Source: Azospirillum ramasamyi | GTDB lineage: Bacteria; Pseudomonadota; Alphaproteobacteria; Azospirillales; Azospirillaceae | DNA length: 64,000 nucleotides | NCBI RefSeq assembly: GCF_003233655.1 | Contig: NZ_CP029832.1 | Coordinates: forward strand, 310,001-374,000 | Direction of reading: 5' to 3' | Part shown: positions 32,689 through 41,838 of the stretch, piece after piece | Layout: every line of letters begins with the position of its first letter | How positions within the stretch are numbered: position 1 is the first letter of the stretch | The notes under the pieces: model-generated | The model's input: the letters and a program-made list of their open reading frames with translations, nothing else | What the model was told of the DNA's origin: nothing | Database searches by the model: none | Made by a program: the position numbers and the translations under genes

Positions 32689-32704
32689 TGTGGGGCAGCT
32701 CACA
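32689..32704. promoter_or_regulatory. Crp-like box upstream of the second repeat protein
   Basis: TGTGG-GGCAGC-TCACA matches the Crp consensus at 9 of 10 positions and ends 115 bp before ATG 32820. Confidence 0.65.
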
Positions 32705-32819
32705 GAGCCGTTTCAGGCATTTGGGCAAGATTTCCTCGACAACGCCGGGCAACAAGGCCGGTCAAGAAAGCCGAGGCGCGGAAGCCCGAATCCTCCCCCC
32801 CACCGAAGGAACTCCCGCC

Positions 32820-33269
32820 ATGATCCGCAAAATCGCTCTCGGTACCCTCGCCGCCGCCCTGCTCGCGACACCCGCCCTGGCGCAGCCCAGGACCGGTGCG
32901 GGCACCGGCATGCCGTCGATGATGGCGGTGCCCGGTCTGGTCAGCACCAACGTAGCCAACGCCACCAATGTCGGCGCCGGCATCGGCAATTCGGCGCAGC
33001 AGCAGGGCACCGTTCTCCAGGGCGGCGCCCCCATCTACGGTGTCGGCCCGCTGGTCAGCACCAATGTCGGCACCGCCACCAACGTCGCGGCCGGGATCGG
33101 CAACACGGCCGGCCAGAAGCTGCTCGGCATACAGGGCAATGGCGTTCAAGTCGGGCTGAACTTCAGCGGCCGCGGCCCCCTGGTCAGTACCAATGTCGGG
33201 GTCGGCACCAACGTCACCGCCGGCCTCGGCAACAGCGCCGCCCAGTCGCTGACCGGCCTTCGCCGCTGA
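32820..33269 (+). CDS. Secreted curlin-like repeat protein (shorter)
   Basis: This 149-residue protein has a signal peptide (ALGTLAAALLATPALAQ) and three repeats built on LVSTNVxxxTNVxAGIGNxAxQ. The GIGN-S/T-A-x-Q core is shared with the protein encoded at 32033-32575, but the flanking sequence differs. It probably forms or caps the same surface fibre, as CsgA and CsgB do (inference). It heads an operon with two small exported proteins, spaced 39 and 29 bp, ending at the terminator near 34000. A Crp-like box lies upstream. Confidence 0.72.
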   Translation: MIRKIALGTLAAALLATPALAQPRTGAGTGMPSMMAVPGLVSTNVANATNVGAGIGNSAQQQGTVLQGGAPIYGVGPLVSTNVGTATNVAAGIGNTAGQKLLGIQGNGVQVGLNFSGRGPLVSTNVGVGTNVTAGLGNSAAQSLTGLRR

Positions 33270-33308
33270 GCCGCCCCCTGCCCACCTCTTTCGTCCGGGA
33301 GGCCACCG

Positions 33309-33653
33309 ATGGCGAAGTTCCCGATGATCCTGACACTCGTCGCACCCGCCCTTCTGTACGCGGCCTCGACCGTCCCGGCGCAGGCCGTCTCCCTCGCCTG
33401 CCAGACGGTCAACGGCAAGACCGTCTGCATGCGGGGCTCCGGGACGCTGAACTGCGTGACGCAGGACGGCCGGACCCGCTGTTCCGCCACGCCGTCCGAC
33501 CAGCAGTCGGAAGCCGTTCCCGATACGGACATCCCACTGCTCCCCCGTCCCGTCCCACCGGAGCAGCGCGGCTTTTCCGATCACCGCGACTTCCCCTTCG
33601 GCCATCAGGCCCGCTCGCTGGATTGGGACGACGAAGAAGAGCCCTACCCCTGA
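33309..33653 (+). CDS. Small exported cysteine-containing protein, unknown function
   Basis: This 114-residue protein has a signal peptide (MILTLVAPALLYAASTVPAQA). A short domain follows with four cysteines (LACQTVNGKTVCMRGSG, then LNCVTQDGRTRCS), which could form two disulfides. The C-terminal tail is acidic and proline-rich, ending WDDEEEPYP. I recognise no family. Its place between a curlin-like protein and another small exported protein suggests an accessory role in fibre assembly or chaperoning. Confidence 0.65.
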   Translation: MAKFPMILTLVAPALLYAASTVPAQAVSLACQTVNGKTVCMRGSGTLNCVTQDGRTRCSATPSDQQSEAVPDTDIPLLPRPVPPEQRGFSDHRDFPFGHQARSLDWDDEEEPYP

Positions 33654-33682
33654 CTGATCCCGACCGAACCGGAGACACCGCC

Positions 33683-33943
33683 ATGACCCGCCTTCTGACC
33701 CTGTCGCTGACGCTCGCCACCCTCGCCGCGGCGCCGGCCTTCGCCGCGACGCCGACCATGTCCCACACGCGGGCAACCACCCTCGGCCCGGTCATCCTCC
33801 AGCCCTCCCCCGGCATCCCGAAGCCGCAGCCCTGCCTGACCTGCGGCACGAAGGTTCTGCCGGGCCTCACGCCCGGCCCCACCTACGGCGGCGAGCGCGC
33901 CCTGAATCCTCAGCCGCTGCCGCCCAAGGCGATCCTCCGCTGA
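33683..33943 (+). CDS. Small exported proline-rich protein, unknown function
   Basis: This 86-residue protein has a signal peptide (LLTLSLTLATLAAAPAFAA), a CLTC pair, and the C-terminal motif GERALNPQPLPPK, which recurs in small exported proteins of proteobacteria. A GGAGA ribosome-binding site precedes ATG 33683. It is the last gene before the terminator at 33971. Function is unknown; the context points to the curli-like locus. Confidence 0.65.
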   Translation: MTRLLTLSLTLATLAAAPAFAATPTMSHTRATTLGPVILQPSPGIPKPQPCLTCGTKVLPGLTPGPTYGGERALNPQPLPPKAILR

Positions 33944-33970
33944 CCGTGGGGTTTCCCATCCCCTCATCGC

Positions 33971-34005
33971 AAAAAGGGCGACCGGCCGGCGCCGGCCGCT
34001 CTTTT
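33971..34005 (+). terminator. Bidirectional-looking terminator
   Basis: A GC palindrome (GGCCGGCGCCGGCC core) is flanked by AAAAAGGGC on the left and GCTCTTTT on the right, giving a long stem with a T tract. It closes the operon that starts at 32820. Confidence 0.85.
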
Positions 34006-34141
34006 CGTGTTCGGCCCGCACACGAACGGAGCGGATGCGCTGCCAACGACGTACCGCCCTTGACGGTGCGGGACGGATCGGCTGACGGCGTACCATGCCC
34101 CGGTTAGAGGACCGGCCCGCGATGTCAGCCAGGGGGCAGCC

Positions 34142-34852
34142 ATGACCGCGATACGGATCAACTTCGACAAGGATCTCGTCCTCGCCGGGCATTTCCTGCT
34201 CAAGCATCTGGAGCGCGAGGAACGCCACCGGCTGGCGGCCGCCGCAAGGCTGTCGCACCACCCGCGCGGCGCCATGATCTTCCAGAAGGGCGATCCCGGC
34301 GACAGCATGATGGCGGTCATCCGCGGCCGGGTGAAGATCTGCTGCCATTCCATGGACGGCAAGGAACTGGTGCTGAGCATCATCAACAAGGGCGGCCTGT
34401 TCGGCGAGATCGCCCTGCTGGACGGCGAGCCGCGCACCGCCGACGCGGTGGCGCTGGAGGAAACCGACCTGCTGGTCCTCGACCGGTCGCAGCTGATGCC
34501 GGTGCTGACGGCAACGCCGGATCTGGCATTCCGCATCATCAGCGTGCTGTGCAAGCGGCTGCGCCAGACCAGCGAACATCTGGAGGACACGCTGTTCCTG
34601 GAAGCACCCTCCCGCTTCGCCCGCGCGCTGAAACGGCTGGGCGACGCCTTCGGCAAGCCGGTGCCGGAAGGGCTGCGGCTGGACATCAGGCTGTCGCAGC
34701 AGCAGTTGGGCTGTCTCGTCGGCGTGTCGCGGGAAAGCGTCAACAAGCTGCTGAACGAATGGCAGCGCGCGGGCGTGGTCGGGATGGATGGCGGCTGCAT
34801 CGTCATCCGCGACGCCCGCGCGCTGGACGAAATCGCCGAATCCTGCGGCTGA
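34142..34852 (+). CDS. Crp/Fnr-family transcriptional regulator
   Basis: This 236-residue regulator has an N-terminal cyclic-nucleotide-binding domain with the phosphate-cassette motif GLFGEIALLDGEPRTADAVA. The Glu and Arg-Thr-Ala contacts are typical of true cAMP binders. The C-terminal winged helix contains LSQQQLGCLVGVSRESVNKLLNEW. There are no Fnr-type N-terminal cysteines. It lies inside the curli-like locus, 4 kb from a CHASE2 adenylate cyclase gene. Five Crp-like boxes occur in the locus, so it is the likely local regulator, responding to cAMP. Confidence 0.92.
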   Translation: MTAIRINFDKDLVLAGHFLLKHLEREERHRLAAAARLSHHPRGAMIFQKGDPGDSMMAVIRGRVKICCHSMDGKELVLSIINKGGLFGEIALLDGEPRTADAVALEETDLLVLDRSQLMPVLTATPDLAFRIISVLCKRLRQTSEHLEDTLFLEAPSRFARALKRLGDAFGKPVPEGLRLDIRLSQQQLGCLVGVSRESVNKLLNEWQRAGVVGMDGGCIVIRDARALDEIAESCG

Positions 34853-34873
34853 GCCTGGCCATCCGCGCCGGGT

Positions 34874-34889
34874 TGTGAGCCGCGCCACA
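34874..34889. promoter_or_regulatory. Crp-like box upstream of the 34970 gene
   Basis: TGTGA-GCCGCG-CCACA matches the Crp consensus at 9 of 10 positions. It ends 80 bp before ATG 34970, the same distance as the box before 32033. Confidence 0.65.
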
Positions 34890-34969
34890 GCGCCCGCGCC
34901 CCCAATGGACCTATCCTGCTCCCCATGCCCGGCCACCGATACCGGCCACAAGACTTGAGGGAGCCCGCC

Positions 34970-35680
34970 ATGACGTCGCCCCGCAACATCCTTCTGCCGG
35001 CTGTCGCCGCCCTGCTGCTGACCGCGGGATCGGCTGCCGCGCAGGTGTCCGGCGGCATCGCCTTCCCGCCCGGCCCGATCCCCGGCGCGGCGATGGCGCA
35101 GGCCTTCGCCCAGACGCCGCGCCTGCCGGTGTCGGTGGTTCCGAACCGCCGCGGCGCTCCTCCCGGCGCGATGGTCAGCAACCCGTCGGTCAGCCGGTCA
35201 GCCATGCACCGGCAGTCGATCACCCGCATCCGCGGCGACGACGGCTATCTCGCCGGCTTCAACAAGGGGCAGTCGCTGGCCGCCAGCCGCCAGCCGCCGG
35301 TGCAGCCGGTCGATCCGAGCTTCACCTTCATCGACGCGCCCTTCATCGTGAACAACTTCAACAGCGCGCTGAACTTCGCCTTCGGCGACGGCAACATCAG
35401 CCAGCAGCAGCTTGGCGACGATGGCGCCGGGCCGGTGGAAACCGCCGCGCCTGCACCCGGACCGGAGCCCGCGCCTGTGCAGACCGCGCCTGTGCAGACC
35501 GAAAAGCCGCAAGGCCCGTCGACGCTGGACCTGCTGATGGACACGGTCGGGCCGCTGCCGCATCTGCCCTCGGCGCTGGCCCAGGGCGGGGTGCAGGTCA
35601 ACAATGTGAACACCACGACCAACATGGCCGTCGGCAAGCACAACCGCGCGACCCAGACGACCGTCACGGTCCAGCGCTGA
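34970..35680 (+). CDS. Exported protein with a C-terminal curlin-like motif
   Basis: This 236-residue protein has a signal peptide (LLPAVAALLLTAGSAAAQ), an N-terminal low-complexity half, and an Asn/Phe-rich stretch IVNNFNSALNFAFGDGNISQQQ. After a Pro/Ala linker it ends in VQVNNVNTTTNMAVGKHNRATQTTVTVQ. The ending recalls the Asn/Gln ladder of curlin repeats and may act as a nucleator or cell-surface anchor (inference). A 15-bp tandem duplication (35471-35500) repeats APVQT in the linker. The ATG at 34970 follows GAGGGAG, and a Crp-like box lies upstream. Confidence 0.7.
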   Translation: MTSPRNILLPAVAALLLTAGSAAAQVSGGIAFPPGPIPGAAMAQAFAQTPRLPVSVVPNRRGAPPGAMVSNPSVSRSAMHRQSITRIRGDDGYLAGFNKGQSLAASRQPPVQPVDPSFTFIDAPFIVNNFNSALNFAFGDGNISQQQLGDDGAGPVETAAPAPGPEPAPVQTAPVQTEKPQGPSTLDLLMDTVGPLPHLPSALAQGGVQVNNVNTTTNMAVGKHNRATQTTVTVQR

Positions 35681-35686
35681 CCCCGC

Positions 35687-38440
35687 TCAGTTCACCTCCC
35701 GCGCGACGCGGAAGCCGTTGGTGAGATAGCGCACGTCGACATCATAGCTGTTGCGCACCGTGCCGTTGATCACCTCCAGCCGGTCGCGCCAGGAACCGCC
35801 GCGCAGCACCCGCTTGCGGCAGTTGCCCTGGGTCCAGGCGCTGCCGTCGGCGGGCGCGCCCTGGTAGTTGCGGTTCCAGCAATCGGCCACCCACTCCGCC
35901 ACCCCGCCGTTCATGTCGTGCAGGCCGAAGGGGTTCGGCTTGTAGCTGCCGACCGCGGCGGGGGCCAGATGCTCGTGCGGGCCGCCGCAATCGTCGCAGT
36001 CGGCCTGGACCTCCGCGCCCGTTCCCCACCAATGGGGCGTGGCGGTGCCGGCCCTTGCGGCGAACTCCCATTCCGCCTCGCTCGGCAGGCGATAACGCTG
36101 TCCGGTCTTGCGGCCGAGCCACGCCACATAGGCCTGGGCATCCTGCCAATGCAGGTTATGGACAGGCGACATGTCGGTGACCTTGGCCATGCGCGGCATG
36201 TCGGTGCAGCCCCCCTCCTGCATGCAGGCGCGCCACTCTCCGACCGTCACCTCATACATGCCGAGCGCGAAGGGCCTGGCGATGGTGACGCGGTGCACCG
36301 GCCGCTCCGACGGATCGCCCTTGTCGTTCCCCATCATGAAGCTGCCGGCCGGCACCCGCACCAGCACCGGGCAGGTCGGACAGTCCTGGAAACTGTTGCC
36401 GGACCCATGGTTGCGCGCCGCGCCGTTGGCCGGGGCCGCCGGAGCCGGATCCGCAGGCGGATTGGTTGCCGCCACCTGGGGTTCGGCCGGCCGGGGCGCG
36501 GGCGGCGGCTCGCGCTTCAGCAGCGCGGCGGCGACGAAGCCCTGCGTGCCGTCCTCCAGCGCGATGCGGTACCACCCGCCCTCCGGCACGCGGCCCAGCA
36601 CCTGGACCGTCGCACCGCGCGCCACCCGGCCGACCCGCGCGCCGGCATTGGCCGGCGTCGCCCGCAGGACGCCGTCGGCGGTGGCGGTGTAGCGTCCGGG
36701 ATCGGCCGGCTCCAGTCCGGGGCCAAGCGCCACCTCCGCCTTGGAGTCCGCTTTCGGCTGCTCCGCCTTCGGTTGGGGCGCCGTCTCCGCCGGCTTGCCG
36801 GCGAGTTTCAGCGTTTCCATCTGGCGGCGGGCGATCGGGGCATAGCCGCTGCCGCCGAACAACTGCAGGAAGGCCTGATAGTCGCCGGGTTCCCTGCTGG
36901 CCTCGACCCGTTTCCAGACGCTGTCCTCCAACTCCGCCACCGGCGTGGTGCCCGGCGGCGCGATCTCCACCTCCACGCTGGCCGTGGCCATGCCGCCGCG
37001 CCCGTCATCGACGCTGTAGCGCAAGCTTCCGGCCGGCCCCGGCGCCGCGGCTTCCGGGTCGAAGGTCAGGGCGGTCAGCGCCTCCACGGTCAGCCGGTCG
37101 CCCGGTTTCACCACGGCGGCGCCGTTGCGGACGCTGCCGCGGTCGGGAACGGCGGTGACGGTCACGGTCAGGGCGTCGCCATCCGGGTCGGCCGGGACGT
37201 CGATCCCCATCGGGTTGCCGGCCACCCGCAGCTTGCGCTCCGCCACCACGGCCGGCGGCTGGTTGCTCGGCCTTATGGTGATGGGGATGGTGCCGGTGAC
37301 CGTGCCGCCGCGGCCATCGGCCACCAGGAATTCGAAGGCGCCGGCATCCCCGCGGAAACTGCCGTCGGGCTTGAAGCTGGTGGCGGCCAGCTGCTCCACC
37401 GTCAGGTAATCGCCGATCAGGACGCTGCGCTCGCCGACGAGGACGGTGCCGCCGCGCGGCAGGCCGGTGACGCGGGCATAGATCTGGTCGTCGTCGGGGT
37501 CGGTCGGCTTGCCGGGAGACAGCGGCTCCGGGTTGGCGCGGTCGAGCAGGGTCAGCGCCCGAAGCTCGCCCAGCACCGGCGGCCGGTTGGGCGGGCGCGG
37601 GTTGAAATAGAAGGGCGTGGCGCCGAGCGAACCATAGACGAACGGCTCCTGCCGGCCGTTGGTGGCCTGCTTCACCGTATCGCGCACATTGCGGAAGAAC
37701 AGGCTCAGTTCCAGCCCCGGCGTCTGGAGATGCTGGAGCAGCGCCGCGCTGAAGGGGCTGTGGTCGCCGGTGCCGTCCTCCGCCAGCTGGTCGGCGCGGG
37801 TCGCCATCGCCACCAGCGTATCGCTGGGCGTGTCGTCCACGCTGCCGAAGCCGGGATGCGCCTGGTTGCGGTTCGATCCGCTGCGGGTCAGGCGGTCGAC
37901 GAAGGGATTGTTGCGGCAGGCGTCGAGGATGAGGATGCCGAGCTTGCGCGCGCCGGCCAGCTCCCCCATCGGCAGGTTCAGCGGGATCGCCTCATAGACC
38001 AGATCGCGTTCCCGCTCCAGCTGGGCGTCGGCGGGCAGCAGATAGTTGACGCCGCTGACCTGGATGCCGTGCCCGGCGTAGAAGATCACCGCCACGTCGG
38101 CCTGCGAGGCCTTCAAACCGAACTGGCGAAGGGCGGTGGCGAAGCCGCGGGCGTCCAGGTCGTACTGCTCGTCCACCGTGAAGTTCAGGGCGCGCAACGC
38201 CTCGCCGATGGCGCGCGCGTCGTTGCGCGGGTTCAGCAGTTCCGGCGCGTTGCGATAATTGCCGACGCCGATGACCAGGGCGAGACGGCTTTCCGGCACG
38301 GCGCCGCCGGACGGCTGGCCGGAGGGTGCCCCGGACGCCGCGGGACCGGCCGCGCGCGCAAACCCCGCCGGTCCCGCGACCAGCAGCAGGAGCACAAGCA
38401 CCGCGAAAATCGTCCGGCAGGGTCCGACCGCTCCCACCAT
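35687..38440 (-). CDS. Caspase-like protein with cadherin-like repeats, SH3 and FGE-sulfatase domains
   Basis: This 917-residue exported protein starts at ATG 38440 behind GGAGG and has a signal peptide (IFAVLVLLLLVAGPAGFARA). Domains in order: a caspase-fold C14 domain (LALVIGVGNYRN, FYAGHGIQ with the His, LILDACRNNPF with the Cys); two cadherin-like repeats with PDDDQIYA and PDGDALTV; a helical segment (VWKRVEASREPGDYQAFLQLF); an SH3-like domain; and a C-terminal FGE-sulfatase/SUMF1 domain (MMGNDKGDPSERPVHRVTI, LPSEAEWEFAARAG, VLRGGSW). The catalytic His-Cys dyad is intact. It is convergent with the preceding gene (6 bp apart) in the curli-like locus. Role unknown; a periplasmic protease or sensor is likely. 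Confidence 0.88.
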   Translation of the reverse strand: MVGAVGPCRTIFAVLVLLLLVAGPAGFARAAGPAASGAPSGQPSGGAVPESRLALVIGVGNYRNAPELLNPRNDARAIGEALRALNFTVDEQYDLDARGFATALRQFGLKASQADVAVIFYAGHGIQVSGVNYLLPADAQLERERDLVYEAIPLNLPMGELAGARKLGILILDACRNNPFVDRLTRSGSNRNQAHPGFGSVDDTPSDTLVAMATRADQLAEDGTGDHSPFSAALLQHLQTPGLELSLFFRNVRDTVKQATNGRQEPFVYGSLGATPFYFNPRPPNRPPVLGELRALTLLDRANPEPLSPGKPTDPDDDQIYARVTGLPRGGTVLVGERSVLIGDYLTVEQLAATSFKPDGSFRGDAGAFEFLVADGRGGTVTGTIPITIRPSNQPPAVVAERKLRVAGNPMGIDVPADPDGDALTVTVTAVPDRGSVRNGAAVVKPGDRLTVEALTALTFDPEAAAPGPAGSLRYSVDDGRGGMATASVEVEIAPPGTTPVAELEDSVWKRVEASREPGDYQAFLQLFGGSGYAPIARRQMETLKLAGKPAETAPQPKAEQPKADSKAEVALGPGLEPADPGRYTATADGVLRATPANAGARVGRVARGATVQVLGRVPEGGWYRIALEDGTQGFVAAALLKREPPPAPRPAEPQVAATNPPADPAPAAPANGAARNHGSGNSFQDCPTCPVLVRVPAGSFMMGNDKGDPSERPVHRVTIARPFALGMYEVTVGEWRACMQEGGCTDMPRMAKVTDMSPVHNLHWQDAQAYVAWLGRKTGQRYRLPSEAEWEFAARAGTATPHWWGTGAEVQADCDDCGGPHEHLAPAAVGSYKPNPFGLHDMNGGVAEWVADCWNRNYQGAPADGSAWTQGNCRKRVLRGGSWRDRLEVINGTVRNSYDVDVRYLTNGFRVAREVN

Positions 38441-38483
38441 CCCCGCCTCCGTACCTGAGCAAAGAGGCGCCGCACTCCATCGG

Positions 38484-38530
38484 CTGGTTCCATGGACCAA
38501 CTGGCTCCATGACCAACTGGCTCCATCGAC
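38484..38530. repeat. 16-17-bp imperfect tandem repeat upstream of the caspase-like gene
   Basis: Three imperfect copies of CTGGCTCCATGACCAA lie in the non-coding stretch 38441-38733. I see no gene or strong promoter in the rest of that stretch. Confidence 0.75.
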
Positions 38531-38733
38531 GGGTCAGCCAGCCAGGCTTACGGCGCATAGCGATGGGCTGTTCAGAATATTTCCGGAAATTGCCGGCAAT
38601 CCGTCATGGATGGAAGAAGGATACCCATGCCGGAAACCGATGCCAAGACGCCTCTTCCGCCTCACTCCGGCAAAAGAGGAGGTGGCGAGCCGAAAGGATT
38701 ACTGCGCGCACTTCGCATGAGTTCTGACCGCCA

Positions 38734-40671
38734 TCACCCGCGACCGCCGGCATCGCCGTCGCCCGAATCGATGTCATCGACCAGCAGCCAGATGCGCACC
38801 GCCCTGGTCTTGCCCTTCAGCGCCACCTCCCCCACCGGCAGCGCGGAGCAGAGGCCCCGAATATCCCGCCCCACCGCCTGCCCAACCGCTTGCCCAACCG
38901 CTTGCCAAGTCGGGTCGCCGACGATGATGCGGCAGTGGCGGGAGGTCCGGGCGTCGACCAGCTTGCCGTAGGCCTCCAGCCGGGCGGCGGTGTTGGCGGT
39001 GTCCCCCAGCAGCGAATATTCGCTGTGGCGCAGCCCGCCCAGGCTTCCGGCCACCAGGGGGCCGGTGTGCAGGCCGACCCGGATGCCGACCGGCGGCAAC
39101 CCTTCCGCCTGCCACCGGCGGTTCAGCGCCGCCAGTTCCCGGCCCATCTGCAGGGCGCAGGTGACGGCGCGGACGGCGTCGGCGTCGATCTGCGCCTGCG
39201 TGGTGCGGGCGACCGGCGCGCCGAACACCGCCAGGATCGCATCGCCGACGAAGCGCAGCACCACCCCGTCATTGGCGGTGACGATGCGCACCATGGCGTC
39301 GAGATAGCCCTCCAGCCAACGGATCAGCGGCTCCGGCTCCAGCGCCTCGCAGATGGTGGTGAAGCCCTCGATGTCGGAAAACAGTACGGTCGCGGTCAGC
39401 TGCTGCGGACGCGGGCGGTTGCCGGCCATGAAGGTCGCGCGCTCGCGCCAGATCTCCTCCGCCACCGGCTGGGAGACGTGGTTGGCGAACAGCTGCATCA
39501 TGACGCGCCGGTCGGCCCGCTCCCGCAACGACAATTGCACGGTCATGGCGGCGATGCCGGCGACCCAGCCCAGCGACGGCGCCATCAGCGGCACCAGCGG
39601 CCCGCCCGCCGCGAACAGCGCCGCTGCACCGGCCCAGCCCGCCGCCGGCACAAGCAGGCCGACCGATGCAAGGCTCCACAACGGCAGCCCGGCCAGCGCC
39701 ACCGCCACCCCGGCCGCCGCCATCAGCAGCGCCAGCGCCGCCTCCCCCGCGACGGGCAGGCGCGGGCTGCTGCGTCCGTCGAGCAGCTGGGCCAGCACAT
39801 GCGCCTCGATCTCCACGCCCGCCGTCGAGGAACCGGCGGGCGACAGCGGGGTGCGGTGCTGGTCGATCCCGGCCAGCGCCGTGCCCACCAGCACCGTCCG
39901 CCCGGCCAGCCAGTCCTTGGGCAGCAGGGCGACCGCCTCGGCGGGATAGACCGGAAAGGGGGCGGTGGCGCCATCCGGCCGGCCATGCCAATCGATGCGG
40001 AAGGGCTCCGCCGGCACGCCGGACACGCCGCCGACGCGGGCGAGCTGCACCGGCAGGCTGGGCGTGCCGTCGCCGCCGAAGGGAACATGCCAGCGCACGG
40101 CGGCGTCCAGCCGATCCTTCGCCAGATTGGCATGGCCGCGCGGCAGCCCTTCGGTGAACTCGTTCAGAAAGCGCCGCTGCCGCTCGGTCAGCGGCGTCTG
40201 CTCCAGCGCGGTGATCGCCACCACCGGAACCGACGCGCCGAGCATGGCGCGGCGCAGCCGCTCGTCCAGCGCCGGCAGGGTCGGCTGGTCGAACAGCACG
40301 TCGATGCCGATGGCGCGCACCCGGGCAGCCTCAAGCACGCCGATCATGTCGGCCAGCATGCCGCGATCCACCGGCGACCGGCAGGCCAACCCGGCGAAAC
40401 TGTCCTCCCCGAACAGCACCAGCGCGATGGCCGGATGCTGCGGCCGGGCCGGTGCCGACGCGGCGATCAGCCGGTCGCCCAGGCTCTCGTCGGCGGTGCG
40501 CAGCGGCGGCACCAGCCTTGCGGCGGCAAGCGCCATCAGCGTGCCGCCCAGCACGACGGCCAGGGCCAGCCTCATCCCCGGCCAACGACGCCGGCCGGGC
40601 TCCGGCGGCCTAGGCTTCACCGCGGGAGAGGCCGCCAGTCTCTCCCCGGGGGTCGCGGATGGCCCGTCCAT
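38734..40671 (-). CDS. CHASE2-domain adenylate/guanylate cyclase
   Basis: This 645-residue membrane cyclase has a first TM near residue 35-55. An extracytoplasmic CHASE2 sensor domain (to about residue 335) contains IALVLFGEDSFAG, ARAIGIDVLFDQP and TVLVGTALAGIDQHRTP. Three TM helices follow, then a class III cyclase domain. The metal Asps lie in TVLFSDIEGFTTI and FVGDAILAVFG, and SLGGLRHSEYSLLGDTANTAARLE is typical. It is the last gene of an operon (OmpA-like, small protein, DUF4384, cyclase) that has a Crp-like box upstream. Its product would feed the Crp-family regulator. A 12-bp tandem repeat (38876-38911) adds QAVGQAVG near the C-terminus. Confidence 0.92.
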   Translation of the reverse strand: MDGPSATPGERLAASPAVKPRPPEPGRRRWPGMRLALAVVLGGTLMALAAARLVPPLRTADESLGDRLIAASAPARPQHPAIALVLFGEDSFAGLACRSPVDRGMLADMIGVLEAARVRAIGIDVLFDQPTLPALDERLRRAMLGASVPVVAITALEQTPLTERQRRFLNEFTEGLPRGHANLAKDRLDAAVRWHVPFGGDGTPSLPVQLARVGGVSGVPAEPFRIDWHGRPDGATAPFPVYPAEAVALLPKDWLAGRTVLVGTALAGIDQHRTPLSPAGSSTAGVEIEAHVLAQLLDGRSSPRLPVAGEAALALLMAAAGVAVALAGLPLWSLASVGLLVPAAGWAGAAALFAAGGPLVPLMAPSLGWVAGIAAMTVQLSLRERADRRVMMQLFANHVSQPVAEEIWRERATFMAGNRPRPQQLTATVLFSDIEGFTTICEALEPEPLIRWLEGYLDAMVRIVTANDGVVLRFVGDAILAVFGAPVARTTQAQIDADAVRAVTCALQMGRELAALNRRWQAEGLPPVGIRVGLHTGPLVAGSLGGLRHSEYSLLGDTANTAARLEAYGKLVDARTSRHCRIIVGDPTWQAVGQAVGQAVGRDIRGLCSALPVGEVALKGKTRAVRIWLLVDDIDSGDGDAGGRG

Positions 40672-40679
40672 GCGGCTCC

Positions 40680-41813
40680 TCAGCGAACCTTCAGGACGAG
40701 TTGGGCGGAAGCCACCTCGGTCTCGCGCAGGCGGGACACCGCGCGGTCGATCTGGACGACGGCCTCCTCGGCGAGCGGGCGGAAGGCGTCGGTGCGGCCG
40801 GGCATCTCGCCGTCGAGATTGCGGCTGGAAGCGATGCAGCGCACCTCCAGATCGGCGGGACGGTCGCCGGCCCGCAGGGGCATGCGGTCGCCGGACAGGC
40901 CGACCGGCGCATTGCCCGCAACATGGGCGCTCATGGCGGCGCCGGCCGGAAAAATGGGGATCAGCTGGGCCCACGCGTTGCGCAGATAGCAGTAGAGATG
41001 GGCGTCGCGGTCGGTCCGCACCAGCAGCCGGATATCCTCGCCCGGCCGGTAGGTCGCCCCGGAAGCCGGATCGGCGGTGAGAAAGAGGGCAAGCGGCTCC
41101 GTCGCGTCGCGCAAGGCCGCCATCGCCGCGCCGATCTGCCCGGCGCAGCCGGCCGAGGCCATGCCCACCGCCAGCGCCGCCCCGGCCGTCGCGTCCACGA
41201 GGCGGACATGCAAGGTGCCGATCGGCGTTCCATCCGGCCGCAGGGCCGCAATCTCCGCCCCGTCCGTCAGCGGAAGATCCGGCGGCCAGGGTGCCGGGGC
41301 GGGGCCGGTCCACTTGACCGCCGCGCGCTTTCCGCCGGCCATATCCTGCAGCAGCATGCCATCCAGCCCGGGCTCCGCCGGGCGGCGCAACGTCGGCGGG
41401 GTTCCCGCCCGCACGCAGCCGACGCCGGGGACGGAGGGGTCGATCGCCAGCGCCCGGTCCAGCGCCGCCTCCAGCGGGTTTCCCAGGGCGCGGGCCGCCC
41501 CCAGGTCGCTCTGCATGAAACGGTCGTCGACCGGGCCGGCGCGCGCCGAAGCGGCGCTGTCGGCCATCTCGCCGGGAATCCCGTCATAGGGGCCGCGCAG
41601 CCGCAACAGGCGGCCATTGGCGAACAGCAGCGTCGCGTTGGCCCCGTCGGGAAGCCGGACGGCCTGACCGTCGGCGACGAGCTGGCCCTGGACGAAGCCG
41701 GGCGCGCTGGACGCCACCACCACGGCCTCCGCCCGCACCCCGGAGGCGAGGCCGCAGACCAGGGCCGCGACGGCCGCGGCGCCCAGCAGATGGGGGAAAA
41801 TTCTCTTGGACAT
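40680..41813 (-). CDS. Exported DUF4384-domain protein
   Basis: This 377-residue protein has a signal peptide (LLGAAAVAALVCGLASGVRA). An N-terminal FecR-like segment (APGFVQGQLVADGQ, then LLFANGRLLRLRGPYDG) suggests surface or periplasmic localisation. The C-terminal DUF4384 domain contains TYRPGEDIRLLVRTDRDAHL and ending AWAQLIPIFPAG. A second DUF4384 protein in this locus is the CsgG-like lipoprotein. The stop lies 8 bp before the cyclase start, whose ribosome-binding site overlaps it, so the two are coupled. Confidence 0.8.
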   Translation of the reverse strand: MSKRIFPHLLGAAAVAALVCGLASGVRAEAVVVASSAPGFVQGQLVADGQAVRLPDGANATLLFANGRLLRLRGPYDGIPGEMADSAASARAGPVDDRFMQSDLGAARALGNPLEAALDRALAIDPSVPGVGCVRAGTPPTLRRPAEPGLDGMLLQDMAGGKRAAVKWTGPAPAPWPPDLPLTDGAEIAALRPDGTPIGTLHVRLVDATAGAALAVGMASAGCAGQIGAAMAALRDATEPLALFLTADPASGATYRPGEDIRLLVRTDRDAHLYCYLRNAWAQLIPIFPAGAAMSAHVAGNAPVGLSGDRMPLRAGDRPADLEVRCIASSRNLDGEMPGRTDAFRPLAEEAVVQIDRAVSRLRETEVASAQLVLKVR

Positions 41814-41838
41814 GATGTCACCTTCTGTTTGGGGTTCG

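Noticed and set aside
34009..34030. GTGT-N9-ACAC near 34010 as another Crp box before the Crp-family gene
   Set aside because: The spacing between GTG and CAC is 11, not the 8 of Crp sites, so it was not counted with the five boxes.
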